From assembly GCA_965119685.1 (NCBI GenBank), contig OZ221971.1:310001-374000 (forward strand): a stretch of DNA of 64,000 nt, given 5' to 3'. Position numbers and translations under genes: made by a program. The notes beneath the pieces are model-generated. The model was given only the letters and a program-made list of their open reading frames with translations, was not told where the DNA came from and did no database searches. Below, in pieces: positions 33,596 to 42,173 of this stretch. The stretch is from Merdibacter sp965119685 (GTDB taxonomy: Bacteria; Bacillota_I; Bacilli_A; Erysipelotrichales; Erysipelotrichaceae). Position 1 is the first letter of the stretch, and the number at the start of each line of letters is the position of its first letter.

Positions 33596-34689
33596 TTCTT
33601 TTGCGTTTTACCATCTCATCTTTCTTCATTACATTGCTGACAGTTTCTATGTTAATAGGGCTGTTTCATTTCTTGCTGACCAGAGAAAAAAGCCATCATC
33701 TTTTTCGCGTCGATTTCTTATCCATTATCCTGATCTGTATTTTATTGCGCATTTTGCTGCCGATTGAATTTCCGTTCACTTTTACGATTGCTTCTCATCA
33801 CATAATGACATTCCTTTATGATGTGTTGTTATATAATATAACGTCCGGCATCCGTATCTTAGATTTGCTTTTAGCGATATGGGGCATCGGCATTGTCATA
33901 CAGGCATATCGTCATTTGTCGAAGATGCGAAGTTTGCATACTTTTGTATCCTATATAGAAAAAAACGCCGTACATCAGCGCCTGTCAAAGTATCTTGCTC
34001 ATCCAAAAGATGTTGATCTATATTTTTCTGATATGATGTCCTCCCCGATGGTGATCGGTATCAAAAATGCCGTCTATTTTCCGAGTTCTCTATATTCCGA
34101 TAAAGAAATCAATTATATTCTCAGACATGAATTACAGCACATCCGGCAAAAGGATTTATGGATCAAGCAATTGATCAACATGCTCATTATCCTCTATTGG
34201 TGGTTTCCGCCGGTATATCGTCTGAGAAAACAGATCGATCTTTATCTGGAGATGAAAGCCGATAACGCAGTCATTCAAAGCATGAGCAGAGAAGAGTGCA
34301 TGGAATATATACAGATCATATTAGATGTGCAAAAAAGACAGGTGAAAAAAGCGTCGATTGATCACAAATTATCTGCTTGTTTTATCGATGACGGGGCATT
34401 GAGCTTAAAGCATCGCATTGACTTTTTGCTCAAAGGCGGACCAAAAAGAAGAACAAGCATACTGCTATTATCCATTGCCCTCACCATCCCGTTTTTAAGC
34501 AACAGCGTCATCATAGAACCATCTTATCTGAACGATCCCCAGACAGAAGATACCTATTCCCAAGATATGATAGACGATAGCTATATCATCAAACATAAAG
34601 ATGGCTCCTATACGATCGTTATCCAAGAAGAAGAATACACGCTTGATGAGCTGCCAATATCATCAGATATTCCAATCATAGAAGAATAG
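33592..34689 (+). CDS. BlaR1-like M56-family membrane metallopeptidase lacking a penicillin-binding sensor domain
   Basis: This is a 365-residue protein starting with GTG. Several membrane segments (FFITLLTVSMLIGLFHFLL; LSIILICILLRILLP; ILDLLLAIWGIGIVIQA) surround a cytoplasmic zinc-protease loop with HELQH in YILRHELQHIRQKDLW, the M56 signature. One more helix near residue 295 (ILLLSIALTIPFLS) leads to a ~60-residue acidic extracellular tail with the repeat-like HKDGSYTIVIQEEEYTL. True BlaR1 carries a ~250-residue beta-lactam sensor there, so this one must sense something else. It is translationally coupled to the BlaI-like gene. Confidence 0.87.
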   Translation: MILLRFTISSFFITLLTVSMLIGLFHFLLTREKSHHLFRVDFLSIILICILLRILLPIEFPFTFTIASHHIMTFLYDVLLYNITSGIRILDLLLAIWGIGIVIQAYRHLSKMRSLHTFVSYIEKNAVHQRLSKYLAHPKDVDLYFSDMMSSPMVIGIKNAVYFPSSLYSDKEINYILRHELQHIRQKDLWIKQLINMLIILYWWFPPVYRLRKQIDLYLEMKADNAVIQSMSREECMEYIQIILDVQKRQVKKASIDHKLSACFIDDGALSLKHRIDFLLKGGPKRRTSILLLSIALTIPFLSNSVIIEPSYLNDPQTEDTYSQDMIDDSYIIKHKDGSYTIVIQEEEYTLDELPISSDIPIIEE

Positions 34690-34700
34690 GAGGAATGCAA

Positions 34701-34916
34701 ATGAAACTATTATTTTCAATAATGCTAAGTTTTACGATGACATTTTCATACGATCTTCCTTACGAGCTCCCTCAGTACGGCTTTATTCAACAGGATGCAA
34801 TCGTTCCATTCGCAGATGTTCTCGTGTGGAAGTACAAAGTAATCAACAATCGATTATATAAAAGGCTCTATAATTCAAGCACAAAAGAGTGGATAGGCGA
34901 CTGGATTTTAGCATAG
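34701..34916 (+). CDS. Small secreted peptide following the BlaI/BlaR1-like pair
   Basis: This is a 71-residue protein. MKLLFSIMLSFTMTFSYDLP is a short signal peptide. The remainder (~50 residues) ends with a Lys/Tyr/Trp-rich block: VWKYKVINNRLYKRLYN, then STKEWIGDW. AGGAGGA precedes ATG 34701 at ideal spacing, so the gene is real although small. It lies 11 bases after the metallopeptidase and is closed by a strong terminator, so the three genes form one transcript. I do not know its function. It could be the ligand, product or substrate of the BlaR1-like protease. Confidence 0.72.
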   Translation: MKLLFSIMLSFTMTFSYDLPYELPQYGFIQQDAIVPFADVLVWKYKVINNRLYKRLYNSSTKEWIGDWILA

Positions 34917-34994
34917 CTGCCATATACATCAATAGAGAGAGAAGCCACTTTCTCCTCTTCTTTCTTATCATCTTCAAAACCCTCCATCTCACCA

Positions 34995-35036
34995 ACATGC
35001 ACACTCCCATCAAGAAAATGTGCATGTTTTTCTTTT
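34995..35036 (+). terminator. Terminator of the BlaI/BlaR1-like operon
   Basis: ACATGCACA (34995-35003) and TGTGCATGT (35019-35027) form a perfect nine-pair stem followed by TTTTTCTTTTTC. It lies about 80 bases after the small-peptide stop. Confidence 0.88.
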
Positions 35037-35296
35037 TCTCCTCTACCCTTAACTGCATTCACCTTATTTTATATAAAAGTGTGATTGTGAACCACAAAAT
35101 TCTGTATAATAATGTGATTTTCATTGCGCTGCGATCATTTTCTCATAGAAAAGGACGCCCACCGCTGCGTGCCGTCCCTGACGTCCATTTACAATTCCCG
35201 TTTCCTCGTTCCATACCTTAGCCGATTCCGCGTTGCCAAAAATGCACCTTATCCCTTTTCATGGCTAACGATCACAAAAGAAGTAGCCGTTTCCGG

Positions 35297-35329
35297 CAAA
35301 ATCGCACGCTTACCACTCTAGCGTGCGAT
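35297..35329 (-). terminator. Terminator of the small membrane protein at 35361
   Basis: ATCGCACGCT (35301-35310) and AGCGTGCGAT (35320-35329) are a perfect ten-pair stem with a nine-base loop. On the minus strand TTTTG follows. It lies 32 bases after the gene's stop. Confidence 0.72.
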
Positions 35330-35360
35330 CATCCCCGGCTTAATTTCCTATCGCTCACGC

Positions 35361-35681
35361 TCATCCAAACAACAGCGCCGCTGCCGCCCATGGCACCATC
35401 AGATACAAAGCGATGACGATTTCTTTCCAGCTCATCGTCCGCTTGCGTTCCCGCGTCTGTTCCAGCGTTTTTTGCAGCTGAACGTCATCCCGCTTCCACT
35501 CCTTGCTGTTGCCGACACGCAAAGAGCCCGGCAACAGATAAAACACGACGCCGATCATCACGATACCGGTGATCAGATTGATCGCCGTTACAAAAAAGGA
35601 TGCGTCTTTCAACAGAAAAGCCCCCAGCAAGATCACGGCGGTATACAGCGCTAACGCAAGTAAGGTTTTTTTCATCTTCAT
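35361..35681 (-). CDS. Small membrane protein, function unknown
   Basis: This is a 106-residue protein with two N-terminal hydrophobic segments (LLALALYTAVILLGAFLL; FFVTAINLITGIVMIGVVFY) and one C-terminal (IVIALYLMVPWAAAALLFG), separated by a charged loop (KEWKRDDVQLQKTLEQTRERKR). I do not recognise the family. CGGGAGCG precedes the ATG; Met3 is an alternative start. It stands alone between two terminators' worth of empty DNA and the his operon. Confidence 0.62.
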   Translation of the reverse strand: MKMKKTLLALALYTAVILLGAFLLKDASFFVTAINLITGIVMIGVVFYLLPGSLRVGNSKEWKRDDVQLQKTLEQTRERKRTMSWKEIVIALYLMVPWAAAALLFG

Positions 35682-35870
35682 CGCTCCCGTTCACGAATAA
35701 GCTAATGATATGCTTTCACATCTGATTTGTCAAACGGTTTTCCACACGGGGAAACCCATCGAAAGCATCAAAGGTCGTCTTTACCAAAACAGCGTTTGCT
35801 AACAGCACTGTCGATGGCTTACGCAACCTGCCAAAGAATGACCGGTTACCTTTCCCGGCTTTCCGCAATA

Positions 35871-36197
35871 TCAGTATTGCTCGATCTTTTTGCGCTCGGG
35901 CTTTAAATTCCCGCTTTTCTGCGATCGCTTTGCAAGCTCCTCATTCACCGCATCCAGCGTGATCTCCTTTTGTGCCATCAGTACAAACAGATGGTAGATC
36001 AAATCGGCGATTTCATTGACAATCTCGCCCTCGTTGTTCTCTTTCATGGCGGCGATGATTACCTCACTGCATTCCTCGCCAACCTTCTTTAAAATCTTTT
36101 CCGTTCCTTTCTCATACAGATAGGCGGTATAGCTGCCCTCCTGCGCGTTTGTCTTGCGGTCTACCACCGTCTCATATAAGTGCTGCATCTCATTCAT
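35871..36197 (-). CDS. hisE: Phosphoribosyl-ATP pyrophosphatase
   Basis: This is a 108-residue all-alpha MazG-like enzyme that hydrolyses PR-ATP to PR-AMP, step 2 of histidine synthesis. Motifs are EGSYTAYLYEKGTEKILKKV, then GEECSEVIIAA and NEIADLIYHLFVLM, with the acidic residues that bind Mg. The ATG at 36197 (MNEMQHLYE) has GGAGG nine bases upstream; a GTG one codon earlier is less likely. It is the last gene of the operon and overlaps hisI. Here hisI and hisE are separate genes, whereas many bacteria carry a HisIE fusion. Confidence 0.94.
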   Translation of the reverse strand: MNEMQHLYETVVDRKTNAQEGSYTAYLYEKGTEKILKKVGEECSEVIIAAMKENNEGEIVNEIADLIYHLFVLMAQKEITLDAVNEELAKRSQKSGNLKPERKKIEQY

Positions 36198-36546
36198 CAC
36201 ATGAATCCTCCTTCGTATAAAGCGTGCGGTAAAAACAGCTGCGTGCCCCCGTATGACAGGCGGCGCCGACCTGCTTGACGATCAATAAGAGCGTATCCGC
36301 GTCACAGTCAAGCTTGATCGCTTTTACCCGCTGATAATGGCCGCTGCTCTCTCCTTTCAGCCACAGCGCTTGACGGCTGCGCGAGTAGTAACAGGCAAGC
36401 CCTTTGCGCAGAGTGATCTCCAAGCTTTCCCTGGACATGTAGGCTAACATCAGCACCTCGCCGTTTTCCGCATCCTGAACGATCGCCGGTACCAAGCCTC
36501 CCTGCTTGTCAAAGTCGACAGCCGCTAACAGCTTTTCCTCCATCAT
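36190..36546 (-). CDS. hisI: Phosphoribosyl-AMP cyclohydrolase
   Basis: This is a 118-residue zinc enzyme that opens the adenine ring of PR-AMP. GEVLMLAYMSRESLEIT, ACYYSRSRQALWLKGESSGH and the metal motif LDCDADTLLLIV with GAACHTGARSCFYR are complete. It overlaps hisF by four bases and hisE by eight. The GGAGG seven bases upstream supports the start at 36546. Confidence 0.95.
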   Translation of the reverse strand: MMEEKLLAAVDFDKQGGLVPAIVQDAENGEVLMLAYMSRESLEITLRKGLACYYSRSRQALWLKGESSGHYQRVKAIKLDCDADTLLLIVKQVGAACHTGARSCFYRTLYTKEDSCDE

Positions 36547-37316
36547 GCGTTTGCCTCCATGCGTACCGCAATCCCTCTTGCGCAGAGCTCCTGCTTGACC
36601 TCAGCCACGCTGTGGTCGCCATAGTGAAAGATGCTGGCCGCCAACGCCGCATCCGCCACATCGCTTTCCAGCACCTCGGCGATGTGTGCGATCGTACCAC
36701 ATCCGCCGCTGGCGATCAGCGGCACGTTGATGATGTCATTCACCGCCCGCAGCATCTCTATATCAAAGCCATTGCGCGTGCCGTCCGCATCCATGCTCGT
36801 CAATAAAATCTCTCCTGCGCCCAGCGCGGTAACCTCTTTCACCCACGCCAACAGATCGATGCCCGTATCCTTGCGGCCGCCATTGATATAGACGTTCCAG
36901 CCGCTTCCATCCGCTCGCTTCTTCGCGTCGATCGCCGAGACGATACACTGACTGCCGAATATCTGCGCCCCCTCGCGGATCAGCTGCGGGTGATGCACCG
37001 CCGCCGAGTTGAGCGACACCTTGTCCGCACCGCTGCGCAGCAGTCTCGTAATATCGTCCATGCTTTGAATACCGCCGCCGATCGTAAAGGGAATGAAGAT
37101 CTCCTTGGCCACCCTTGCCGCAACCTCTGCCATCGTCTTTCTGCCCTCATTGGTCGCGCTGATGTCCAAGAACACGATTTCATCCGCGCCTTCCTCATAG
37201 TAACGGCGGGCGAGCGCCACAGGATCGCCGATCTCCTTTAAACCGACGAAGTTCACGCCCTTGACGACGTTTCCCTCCTTGACGTCCAGACAAGGAATAA
37301 TCCGTTTGGTAAACAT
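36543..37316 (-). CDS. hisF: Imidazole glycerol phosphate synthase, cyclase subunit
   Basis: This is a 257-residue TIM barrel that joins ammonia from HisH with PRFAR, giving imidazole-glycerol phosphate and AICAR. RIIPCLDVKEGNVVKGVNF carries the catalytic Asp11, TIGGGIQS and the second catalytic Asp in VSAIDAKKRA follow, and IASGGCGTIAHIAEVL is the second phosphate site. Start MFTKRIIP at 37316 has AAGGAGGGGTGAC; the longer frame overlaps hisA and is not used. One base separates it from the hisA stop. Confidence 0.96.
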   Translation of the reverse strand: MFTKRIIPCLDVKEGNVVKGVNFVGLKEIGDPVALARRYYEEGADEIVFLDISATNEGRKTMAEVAARVAKEIFIPFTIGGGIQSMDDITRLLRSGADKVSLNSAAVHHPQLIREGAQIFGSQCIVSAIDAKKRADGSGWNVYINGGRKDTGIDLLAWVKEVTALGAGEILLTSMDADGTRNGFDIEMLRAVNDIINVPLIASGGCGTIAHIAEVLESDVADAALAASIFHYGDHSVAEVKQELCARGIAVRMEANA

Positions 37317-37317
37317 G

Positions 37318-38037
37318 TCACCCCTCCTTGCACAGCGCAATCGCCGCCGCCAGATCCAGCGTTTGGCGAACGATCGCCTTACCGACAATCACCCCTGCAA
37401 TGTCTAATTGCTTCAGCACTTCAATGTGGTGAAGATCTCTCACGCCGCCGCTGGCGATGATGTCGATTGCCACCTGTTCTTTCAGCGTCCCAAGCATCTC
37501 CACATTCGGTCCCGCTAAGGTGCCGTCCTTGGAAATATCCGTGACGATGATGCTCTTGACTCCCATCTGTGCTAACCGCTTGGCAAACGCGATATAGTGC
37601 AGCTCGCTGGTTTCCAGCCAGCCATGGGTGCACACATAGCCATCCTTGCAGTCGATGCCCACGGCGATGCGTTTTCCATAGCGTGTCAGCGCCGCTTGTA
37701 ACAGCGCAGAATCCTCCAGCGCCGCCGTCCCCAAAATAACGCGCTCAACACCGTTTTCCAAATAATAGGCCACATCCTCTAGCGTGCGGATTCCCCCGCC
37801 GACCTCTACGGGAATCTTCAGCGCCTTGGCCGTTTCGACGATCAGCGCGTCGTTGACCCGCCTGCCCGCTTTTGCGCCGTCCAAATCGACCAGATGCACA
37901 AAGGAAGCGCCCGCCTGTACATAGCGTTTTGCCAAGTCGAGCACGCTGTCGGCGACGACCTCCTGTTTTGCGTAGTCGCCCTGATACAGCCGCACCGGCA
38001 TTCCGCCGATGATGTCGATCGCCGGTATAATCCTCAT
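37318..38037 (-). CDS. hisA: ProFAR isomerase (HisA)
   Basis: This 239-residue barrel isomerises ProFAR to PRFAR. RIIPAIDIIGGMPVRLYQGD has the catalytic Asp8. VEVGGGIRTLEDVAYYLENG and VILGTAAL, then VGIDCKDGYV and IVTDISKDGTLAGPNV (second catalytic Asp), are all present. It overlaps hisH by four bases. Confidence 0.96.
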   Translation of the reverse strand: MRIIPAIDIIGGMPVRLYQGDYAKQEVVADSVLDLAKRYVQAGASFVHLVDLDGAKAGRRVNDALIVETAKALKIPVEVGGGIRTLEDVAYYLENGVERVILGTAALEDSALLQAALTRYGKRIAVGIDCKDGYVCTHGWLETSELHYIAFAKRLAQMGVKSIIVTDISKDGTLAGPNVEMLGTLKEQVAIDIIASGGVRDLHHIEVLKQLDIAGVIVGKAIVRQTLDLAAAIALCKEG

Positions 38038-38660
38038 CTCAACGCCTCCTTTTTCTCACATGCCTCGACAAAGCGCTTTAACATCCGCAAGCCGTCCTTG
38101 CCGCTTTTCTCCGGGTGATACTGCATCCCCAGCACATTGCCATGGCGTACATAGCCCGCAATCCGCAAATTGCCATACAGCGAGTAAGCGATCAAATCCT
38201 CCTCGCGCATCCCGCTAGCAAAATAAGAGTGTACATAATAGACAAAGGGACTTTCTTCCTTAGGGATGATCGCATCCCCGTGCGCGTGCTCCAAGCGATT
38301 CCAGCCGATATGCGGAATCTTCACCGACGCATCCTCCATCCGCACGATCTCTCCCTGCAATAAGCCTAACCCTTGCGTTTCCTCTACCTCATAGCCTCTT
38401 TCAAAGAGCACCTGCATGCCCAAGCAGATGCCTAAAAGCCCTTTGCCTGCCTGCGCTTCGCTGACGATCACCTCATCCAGATGGTGTTTGCGCAGATTTT
38501 GCATGCAGTCGCGGAAAGCGCCGACCCCCGGCAAAATCAAACCGTCCGCCGCCTGCAGCAACGCCGGATCATCGCTGATGCGATAGGCGGCGCCGATGGC
38601 GGAAAGAGCGTTTGCGACACTGTGCAGGTTTCCCATGCCATAGTCGATAACGGCGATCAT
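38034..38660 (-). CDS. hisH: Imidazole glycerol phosphate synthase, glutaminase subunit
   Basis: This is a 208-residue class I glutamine amidotransferase. IAVIDYGMGNLHSV at the N-terminus, the nucleophile Cys in GLLGICLGMQVLFERG, VYYVHSYFA and GMQYHPEKSG with His-Glu of the triad are intact. It delivers ammonia to HisF, encoded two genes downstream. It overlaps hisA and hisB by four bases each. Confidence 0.96.
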   Translation of the reverse strand: MIAVIDYGMGNLHSVANALSAIGAAYRISDDPALLQAADGLILPGVGAFRDCMQNLRKHHLDEVIVSEAQAGKGLLGICLGMQVLFERGYEVEETQGLGLLQGEIVRMEDASVKIPHIGWNRLEHAHGDAIIPKEESPFVYYVHSYFASGMREEDLIAYSLYGNLRIAGYVRHGNVLGMQYHPEKSGKDGLRMLKRFVEACEKKEALR

Positions 38661-39241
38661 TCTAACACTCCTTTACTGCTTGGCAGCGCATCTCCCACGA
38701 TGGCTGCGCCTGCCTTCACCGCCCGGCCGAGCGCCTTAAACACCGCTTCCACCTTGTGGTGATCGTTTTCTCCATAGCACACGTTCACATGCAGAGTCAT
38801 ACGGGCATGATCGCTGAGGGCGCGCAGAAACTCCGGGAGCATCTCACAGGAAAAAGCACCGATCTGTTCCCGCTTCAGCGCGCAGCTGCACACCAGATAG
38901 CTGCGCCCGCTGAAATCGAGATCCACACAGCACAGCGCCTCATCCATCACCACACGGGCGCTGCCATAGCGTGCGATCCCGCGTTTATCGCCTAACGCCT
39001 GCTTGAGCAGTTCGCCCAAGACGATGCCGGTATCCTCGATCAGATGGTGATCGCATACCTCCAAATCCCCTTTGGCACGCACATACAGATCTATGCCGCT
39101 ATGAAAGGCGAACAGCGTCAGCATGTGGTCAAAGAAGCCGATCCCGGTTTGAATGTCGCTGTTCCCGCTTCCCTCCAGCGTCAAACGCGCTTCGATCTGC
39201 GTCTCTTTGGTCGTTCTTGTCATCTGTGCACTTCGTTTCAT
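38657..39241 (-). CDS. hisB: Imidazoleglycerol-phosphate dehydratase
   Basis: This is a 194-residue monofunctional dehydratase without the phosphatase domain seen in enteric HisB. TGIGFFDHMLTLFAFHSG and DLEVCDHHLIEDTGIVLGE are the duplicated Mn-binding DHH motifs, and YGENDHHKVEAVFKALGRA is the second half. Start 39241 has GGGAGGAATACAA; the much longer frame upstream is a shadow of hisC. A histidinol-phosphatase gene is not in this operon. Confidence 0.95.
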   Translation of the reverse strand: MKRSAQMTRTTKETQIEARLTLEGSGNSDIQTGIGFFDHMLTLFAFHSGIDLYVRAKGDLEVCDHHLIEDTGIVLGELLKQALGDKRGIARYGSARVVMDEALCCVDLDFSGRSYLVCSCALKREQIGAFSCEMLPEFLRALSDHARMTLHVNVCYGENDHHKVEAVFKALGRAVKAGAAIVGDALPSSKGVLE

Positions 39242-40269
39242 TTGTATTCCTCCCAAAAGCCGCGCAGGACGGCCAATACCGCTTCGTTTTCCCATGGCAT
39301 TCCGATCGTGATGCGAAAGGAATCGTCGCCGTAATTGCGAATCGTGATGCCTGCCTTGACAAAGGCGTCTAACAGCTCCTGCTTTTTCTGACATCTGCCA
39401 TATAAGAAGTTTGCCGATGAAGGATAGATGGTGAGCAAGTCATTGTTACGCTCACCGCACTCCTGTATCATCTGCGAGCGCTCCTGCTTGATGAGTTCAC
39501 ACTGGCTTAGCAGCTCCTCCTTATGCGAAAGGACGATCTGTGCGGCACACTGTGTCAGGGCGTTCACGTTATAGGGGACCTTATAGGGCCGCAGCTTGGC
39601 GATGGCCTTTGGATTTCCCAGCAGAAACCCACAGCGTCCCCCCGCAAAGGCAAAGGCCTTGGACAGCGTCCGCGTCACATAGAGATGCGGATAGCGATCC
39701 AGCTGATCGATCATCGACTCCTGGGCAAATTCGCCATAGGCCTCATCGATCACCACCGGACAGTCAAACGCCTGTACGATACGGCACAGCGCCTGCTTGG
39801 GAATGATCTGACCCGTAGGGTTGTTAGGATTGGAAAAGAGCACCAGATCAGCCTTGGCCGCCTTGCCCTTGGCGATGAAATCCTCCACGTCAAAGGTACT
39901 GTCCCAGTTTTTATAATAGCGCTCCACCTTGCCCCCATACATGCCGGCATAGTAGTCATACATTGAAAAATCGGGAGTCAGCGTATAGAGTACGCCTTGG
40001 GCGGGAACGTGCATGCCGATGATCAGCCCCAGCATCTCATCCGAGCCGTTGCCGGCAATCACCTGTGTCTCCTTCACACCGGCATAAGCGGCATACGCCT
40101 GACACAGCTTGGACGCTTCATCCTGCGGATAGCGGTGAAAGGAGAGCTCTTTGACTGCCTGTGCGATCTCCTCACGAATGGCAAGGGGCAGGTTCACGCT
40201 GCTTTCATTGGCGTTGAGCAGCATGCCCGCACGCTCCTTCATCGCCTGATATTCCATCTTCTCACTCAT
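39238..40269 (-). CDS. hisC: Histidinol-phosphate aminotransferase
   Basis: This is a 343-residue PLP enzyme that transaminates imidazole-acetol phosphate with glutamate. Motifs are LNANESSVNLP, IAGNGSDEMLGLII, LFSNPNNPTGQIIP, the CPVVIDEAYGEF core and the PLP lysine in TRTLSKAFAFAGGRCGFLLG. Spacing and overlap with hisB (ATGA) and hisD (eight bases) keep it inside the operon. Confidence 0.95.
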   Translation of the reverse strand: MSEKMEYQAMKERAGMLLNANESSVNLPLAIREEIAQAVKELSFHRYPQDEASKLCQAYAAYAGVKETQVIAGNGSDEMLGLIIGMHVPAQGVLYTLTPDFSMYDYYAGMYGGKVERYYKNWDSTFDVEDFIAKGKAAKADLVLFSNPNNPTGQIIPKQALCRIVQAFDCPVVIDEAYGEFAQESMIDQLDRYPHLYVTRTLSKAFAFAGGRCGFLLGNPKAIAKLRPYKVPYNVNALTQCAAQIVLSHKEELLSQCELIKQERSQMIQECGERNNDLLTIYPSSANFLYGRCQKKQELLDAFVKAGITIRNYGDDSFRITIGMPWENEAVLAVLRGFWEEYK

Positions 40270-41548
40270 GTGTCAACCTCACTTTCACCGCATTGCCATG
40301 CGCCTGCAAGCCCTCGTGACGGGCGATGTTCATGATCTTTTCTCCATCGCGGCGCAGTGCGCTTTCGCTGTAATGCAGATAGCTGCTGCGCTTGACGAAG
40401 TCCTCACAGCTCAAAGGAGAGGCGAAGCGGGCGGTTCCATTGGTCGGCAATACGTGATTGGTGCCGCCAAAGTAATCGCCGATACTCTCACAGGTCGTAT
40501 AGCCCAAAAAGACGCTGCCGGCATTGCGAATCTGATCTAAATAGGAATAGGCGTCCTCCACCATCAGCTCCAAGTGCTCCGGTGCGATTGTATTGGCGAT
40601 GCCGATACACTGTGCAAGATCGTCGCAGACCATCAGCGTTCCATAGTTCGCCAAGCTTTGTTCAATGATCTTTCGACGCTCAAGCAGCGCACTTTGGCGT
40701 TTCAATTCCTTTTGTACCTGTTCCCCAAGGGATTCCTCCACGGTTAATAAGATGCTGCATGCGAGCGGATCGTGCTCTGCCTGTGAAAGGAGGTCAGCCG
40801 CCACCGCTTTGGGATCGGCCTTGGCGTCGGCGATGACGAGAATCTCGCTGGGACCTGCGATCATGTCGATATCCACTCTGCCATAGACGAGCCGTTTGGC
40901 ACAGGCGACATAAGCGTTGCCCGGTCCCACGATTTTATCCACGCGTTCAATGCTTTGCGTTCCATAGGCGAGCGCCGCGATCGCCTGTGCGCCGCCAACC
41001 TTATACACCGCGTCGACCTTGGCGATTTTTGCCGCTGCGGCGATGACGCCAGGCACGCTGCCCTCACGGTTGGGCGGTGTCACCATCACGATCTTTTTCA
41101 CCCCGGCAATCCTAGCCGGCAGCACATTCATAAGTACGCTGCTGGGATAAGCGGCTCTGCCTCCGGGCACATAGACGCCGACCTTTTCTAGCGGCATCAC
41201 CCGCTGTCCCAGATACACGCCCTCCTCCTTTTCCAGATGATAGCCGCATGCCGTTTGCCGCTCATGATAGAGGCGGATGTTATCGGCGGCTTCCTGCAAA
41301 TCGTTGAAGAACGTGGAATCGATTGTGGCACAGGCCGCATTCAGCTCCTCTTCGCTAGCCAACAAAGCGTCTAAGCGCACATGGTCAAACTGCTCGGTAT
41401 AGGCAAACAGCGCCTCGTCCCCTTGTTTTCGCACCTGTTCGATGATTGCGCCGGTACGCTCCATGATGATCGGATCGCTGTCCGCCATGCGCCCCTCTAA
41501 AAACGTGCGCAGCTCTTCGATATTCTTCGGATCTCTTCTAGTCAGCAT
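40262..41548 (-). CDS. hisD: Histidinol dehydrogenase
   Basis: This is a 428-residue Zn- and NAD-dependent enzyme for the last two oxidations. GVYVPGGRAAYPSSVLMNVLPA and VGGAQAIAALAYGTQSI, then KIVGPGNAYVACAKR, DMIAGPSEILVIAD and the catalytic Glu-His in NTIAPEHLELMVED are diagnostic. GTNHVLPTNGTARFASPLS is typical of the C-terminal part. It overlaps hisG by 11 bases. Confidence 0.96.
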   Translation of the reverse strand: MLTRRDPKNIEELRTFLEGRMADSDPIIMERTGAIIEQVRKQGDEALFAYTEQFDHVRLDALLASEEELNAACATIDSTFFNDLQEAADNIRLYHERQTACGYHLEKEEGVYLGQRVMPLEKVGVYVPGGRAAYPSSVLMNVLPARIAGVKKIVMVTPPNREGSVPGVIAAAAKIAKVDAVYKVGGAQAIAALAYGTQSIERVDKIVGPGNAYVACAKRLVYGRVDIDMIAGPSEILVIADAKADPKAVAADLLSQAEHDPLACSILLTVEESLGEQVQKELKRQSALLERRKIIEQSLANYGTLMVCDDLAQCIGIANTIAPEHLELMVEDAYSYLDQIRNAGSVFLGYTTCESIGDYFGGTNHVLPTNGTARFASPLSCEDFVKRSSYLHYSESALRRDGEKIMNIARHEGLQAHGNAVKVRLTHE

Positions 41549-42173
41549 TTGCTTTCTTCACCCTTTCCAAATCTTCCAGCAAATTCATGATTTGCGCCCG
41601 CTTCAGCTTAAAGCTGGCACGGTTGACGATGACCCGCGCCGAGATGTCGCAGATACGATCATAGACGATTAAGCCGTTTTCCTTGAGCGTCGTGCCTGTC
41701 TCCATGATGTCCACGATGCCATCGCACAGCCCCAACAACGGCGCCAGCTCCACGCTGCCCTCGATTTTAATCACCTCGACGTCCATCCCCCGCTGCTTGA
41801 AATACGCCTTGGCGACGGTAGGATATTTGCTGCCGATCTTGACATGGCCGAATTTTTCCAGCGGGCTTTGCTGCGGCAAACCCGCAACGATAAAGCCGCA
41901 CTTGCCGATCCCTAAGTCCATCAGCTCATAATAGCGCCCCGTTGACTCCAACAGCGTATCCTTGCCGACAAAGCCGACGTCCGCCACGCCGTGCTCCACA
42001 TAGGTCACACAGTCCGCCGCCTTGACGAGAAAGTAGCGCTGCTCTTTCTTCGTATCCAAAAAGACGAGCTGCCGTCCCTTATCCTTGAGTTTTTCAATTC
42101 CATATCCGCACTGTTCAAACATCGCTACGCTCTGTTTTTCCAGACGGCCTTTCGTCAATGCGATTGACAGCAT
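41538..42173 (-). CDS. hisG: ATP phosphoribosyltransferase, short catalytic form
   Basis: This is a 211-residue enzyme committing ATP and PRPP to histidine synthesis. ALTKGRLEKQSVAMFEQ, YVEHGVADVGFVGKDTLLE and DGIVDIMETGTTLKENGL (PRPP loop) are typical. It is the short HisG-S form, which lacks the C-terminal regulatory domain and needs HisZ, encoded just upstream. The feedback site for histidine therefore lies in the HisG-HisZ hetero-octamer. Confidence 0.95.
   Translation of the reverse strand: MLSIALTKGRLEKQSVAMFEQCGYGIEKLKDKGRQLVFLDTKKEQRYFLVKAADCVTYVEHGVADVGFVGKDTLLESTGRYYELMDLGIGKCGFIVAGLPQQSPLEKFGHVKIGSKYPTVAKAYFKQRGMDVEVIKIEGSVELAPLLGLCDGIVDIMETGTTLKENGLIVYDRICDISARVIVNRASFKLKRAQIMNLLEDLERVKKANAD

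Larger units (their letters stand above)
34917..35360. other. Intergenic region with two terminators, no gene
   Basis: About 440 bases between convergent genes. It contains the plus-strand terminator at 34995-35036 and the minus-strand terminator at 35297-35329. Between them nothing with a ribosome site is seen. Confidence 0.5.
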
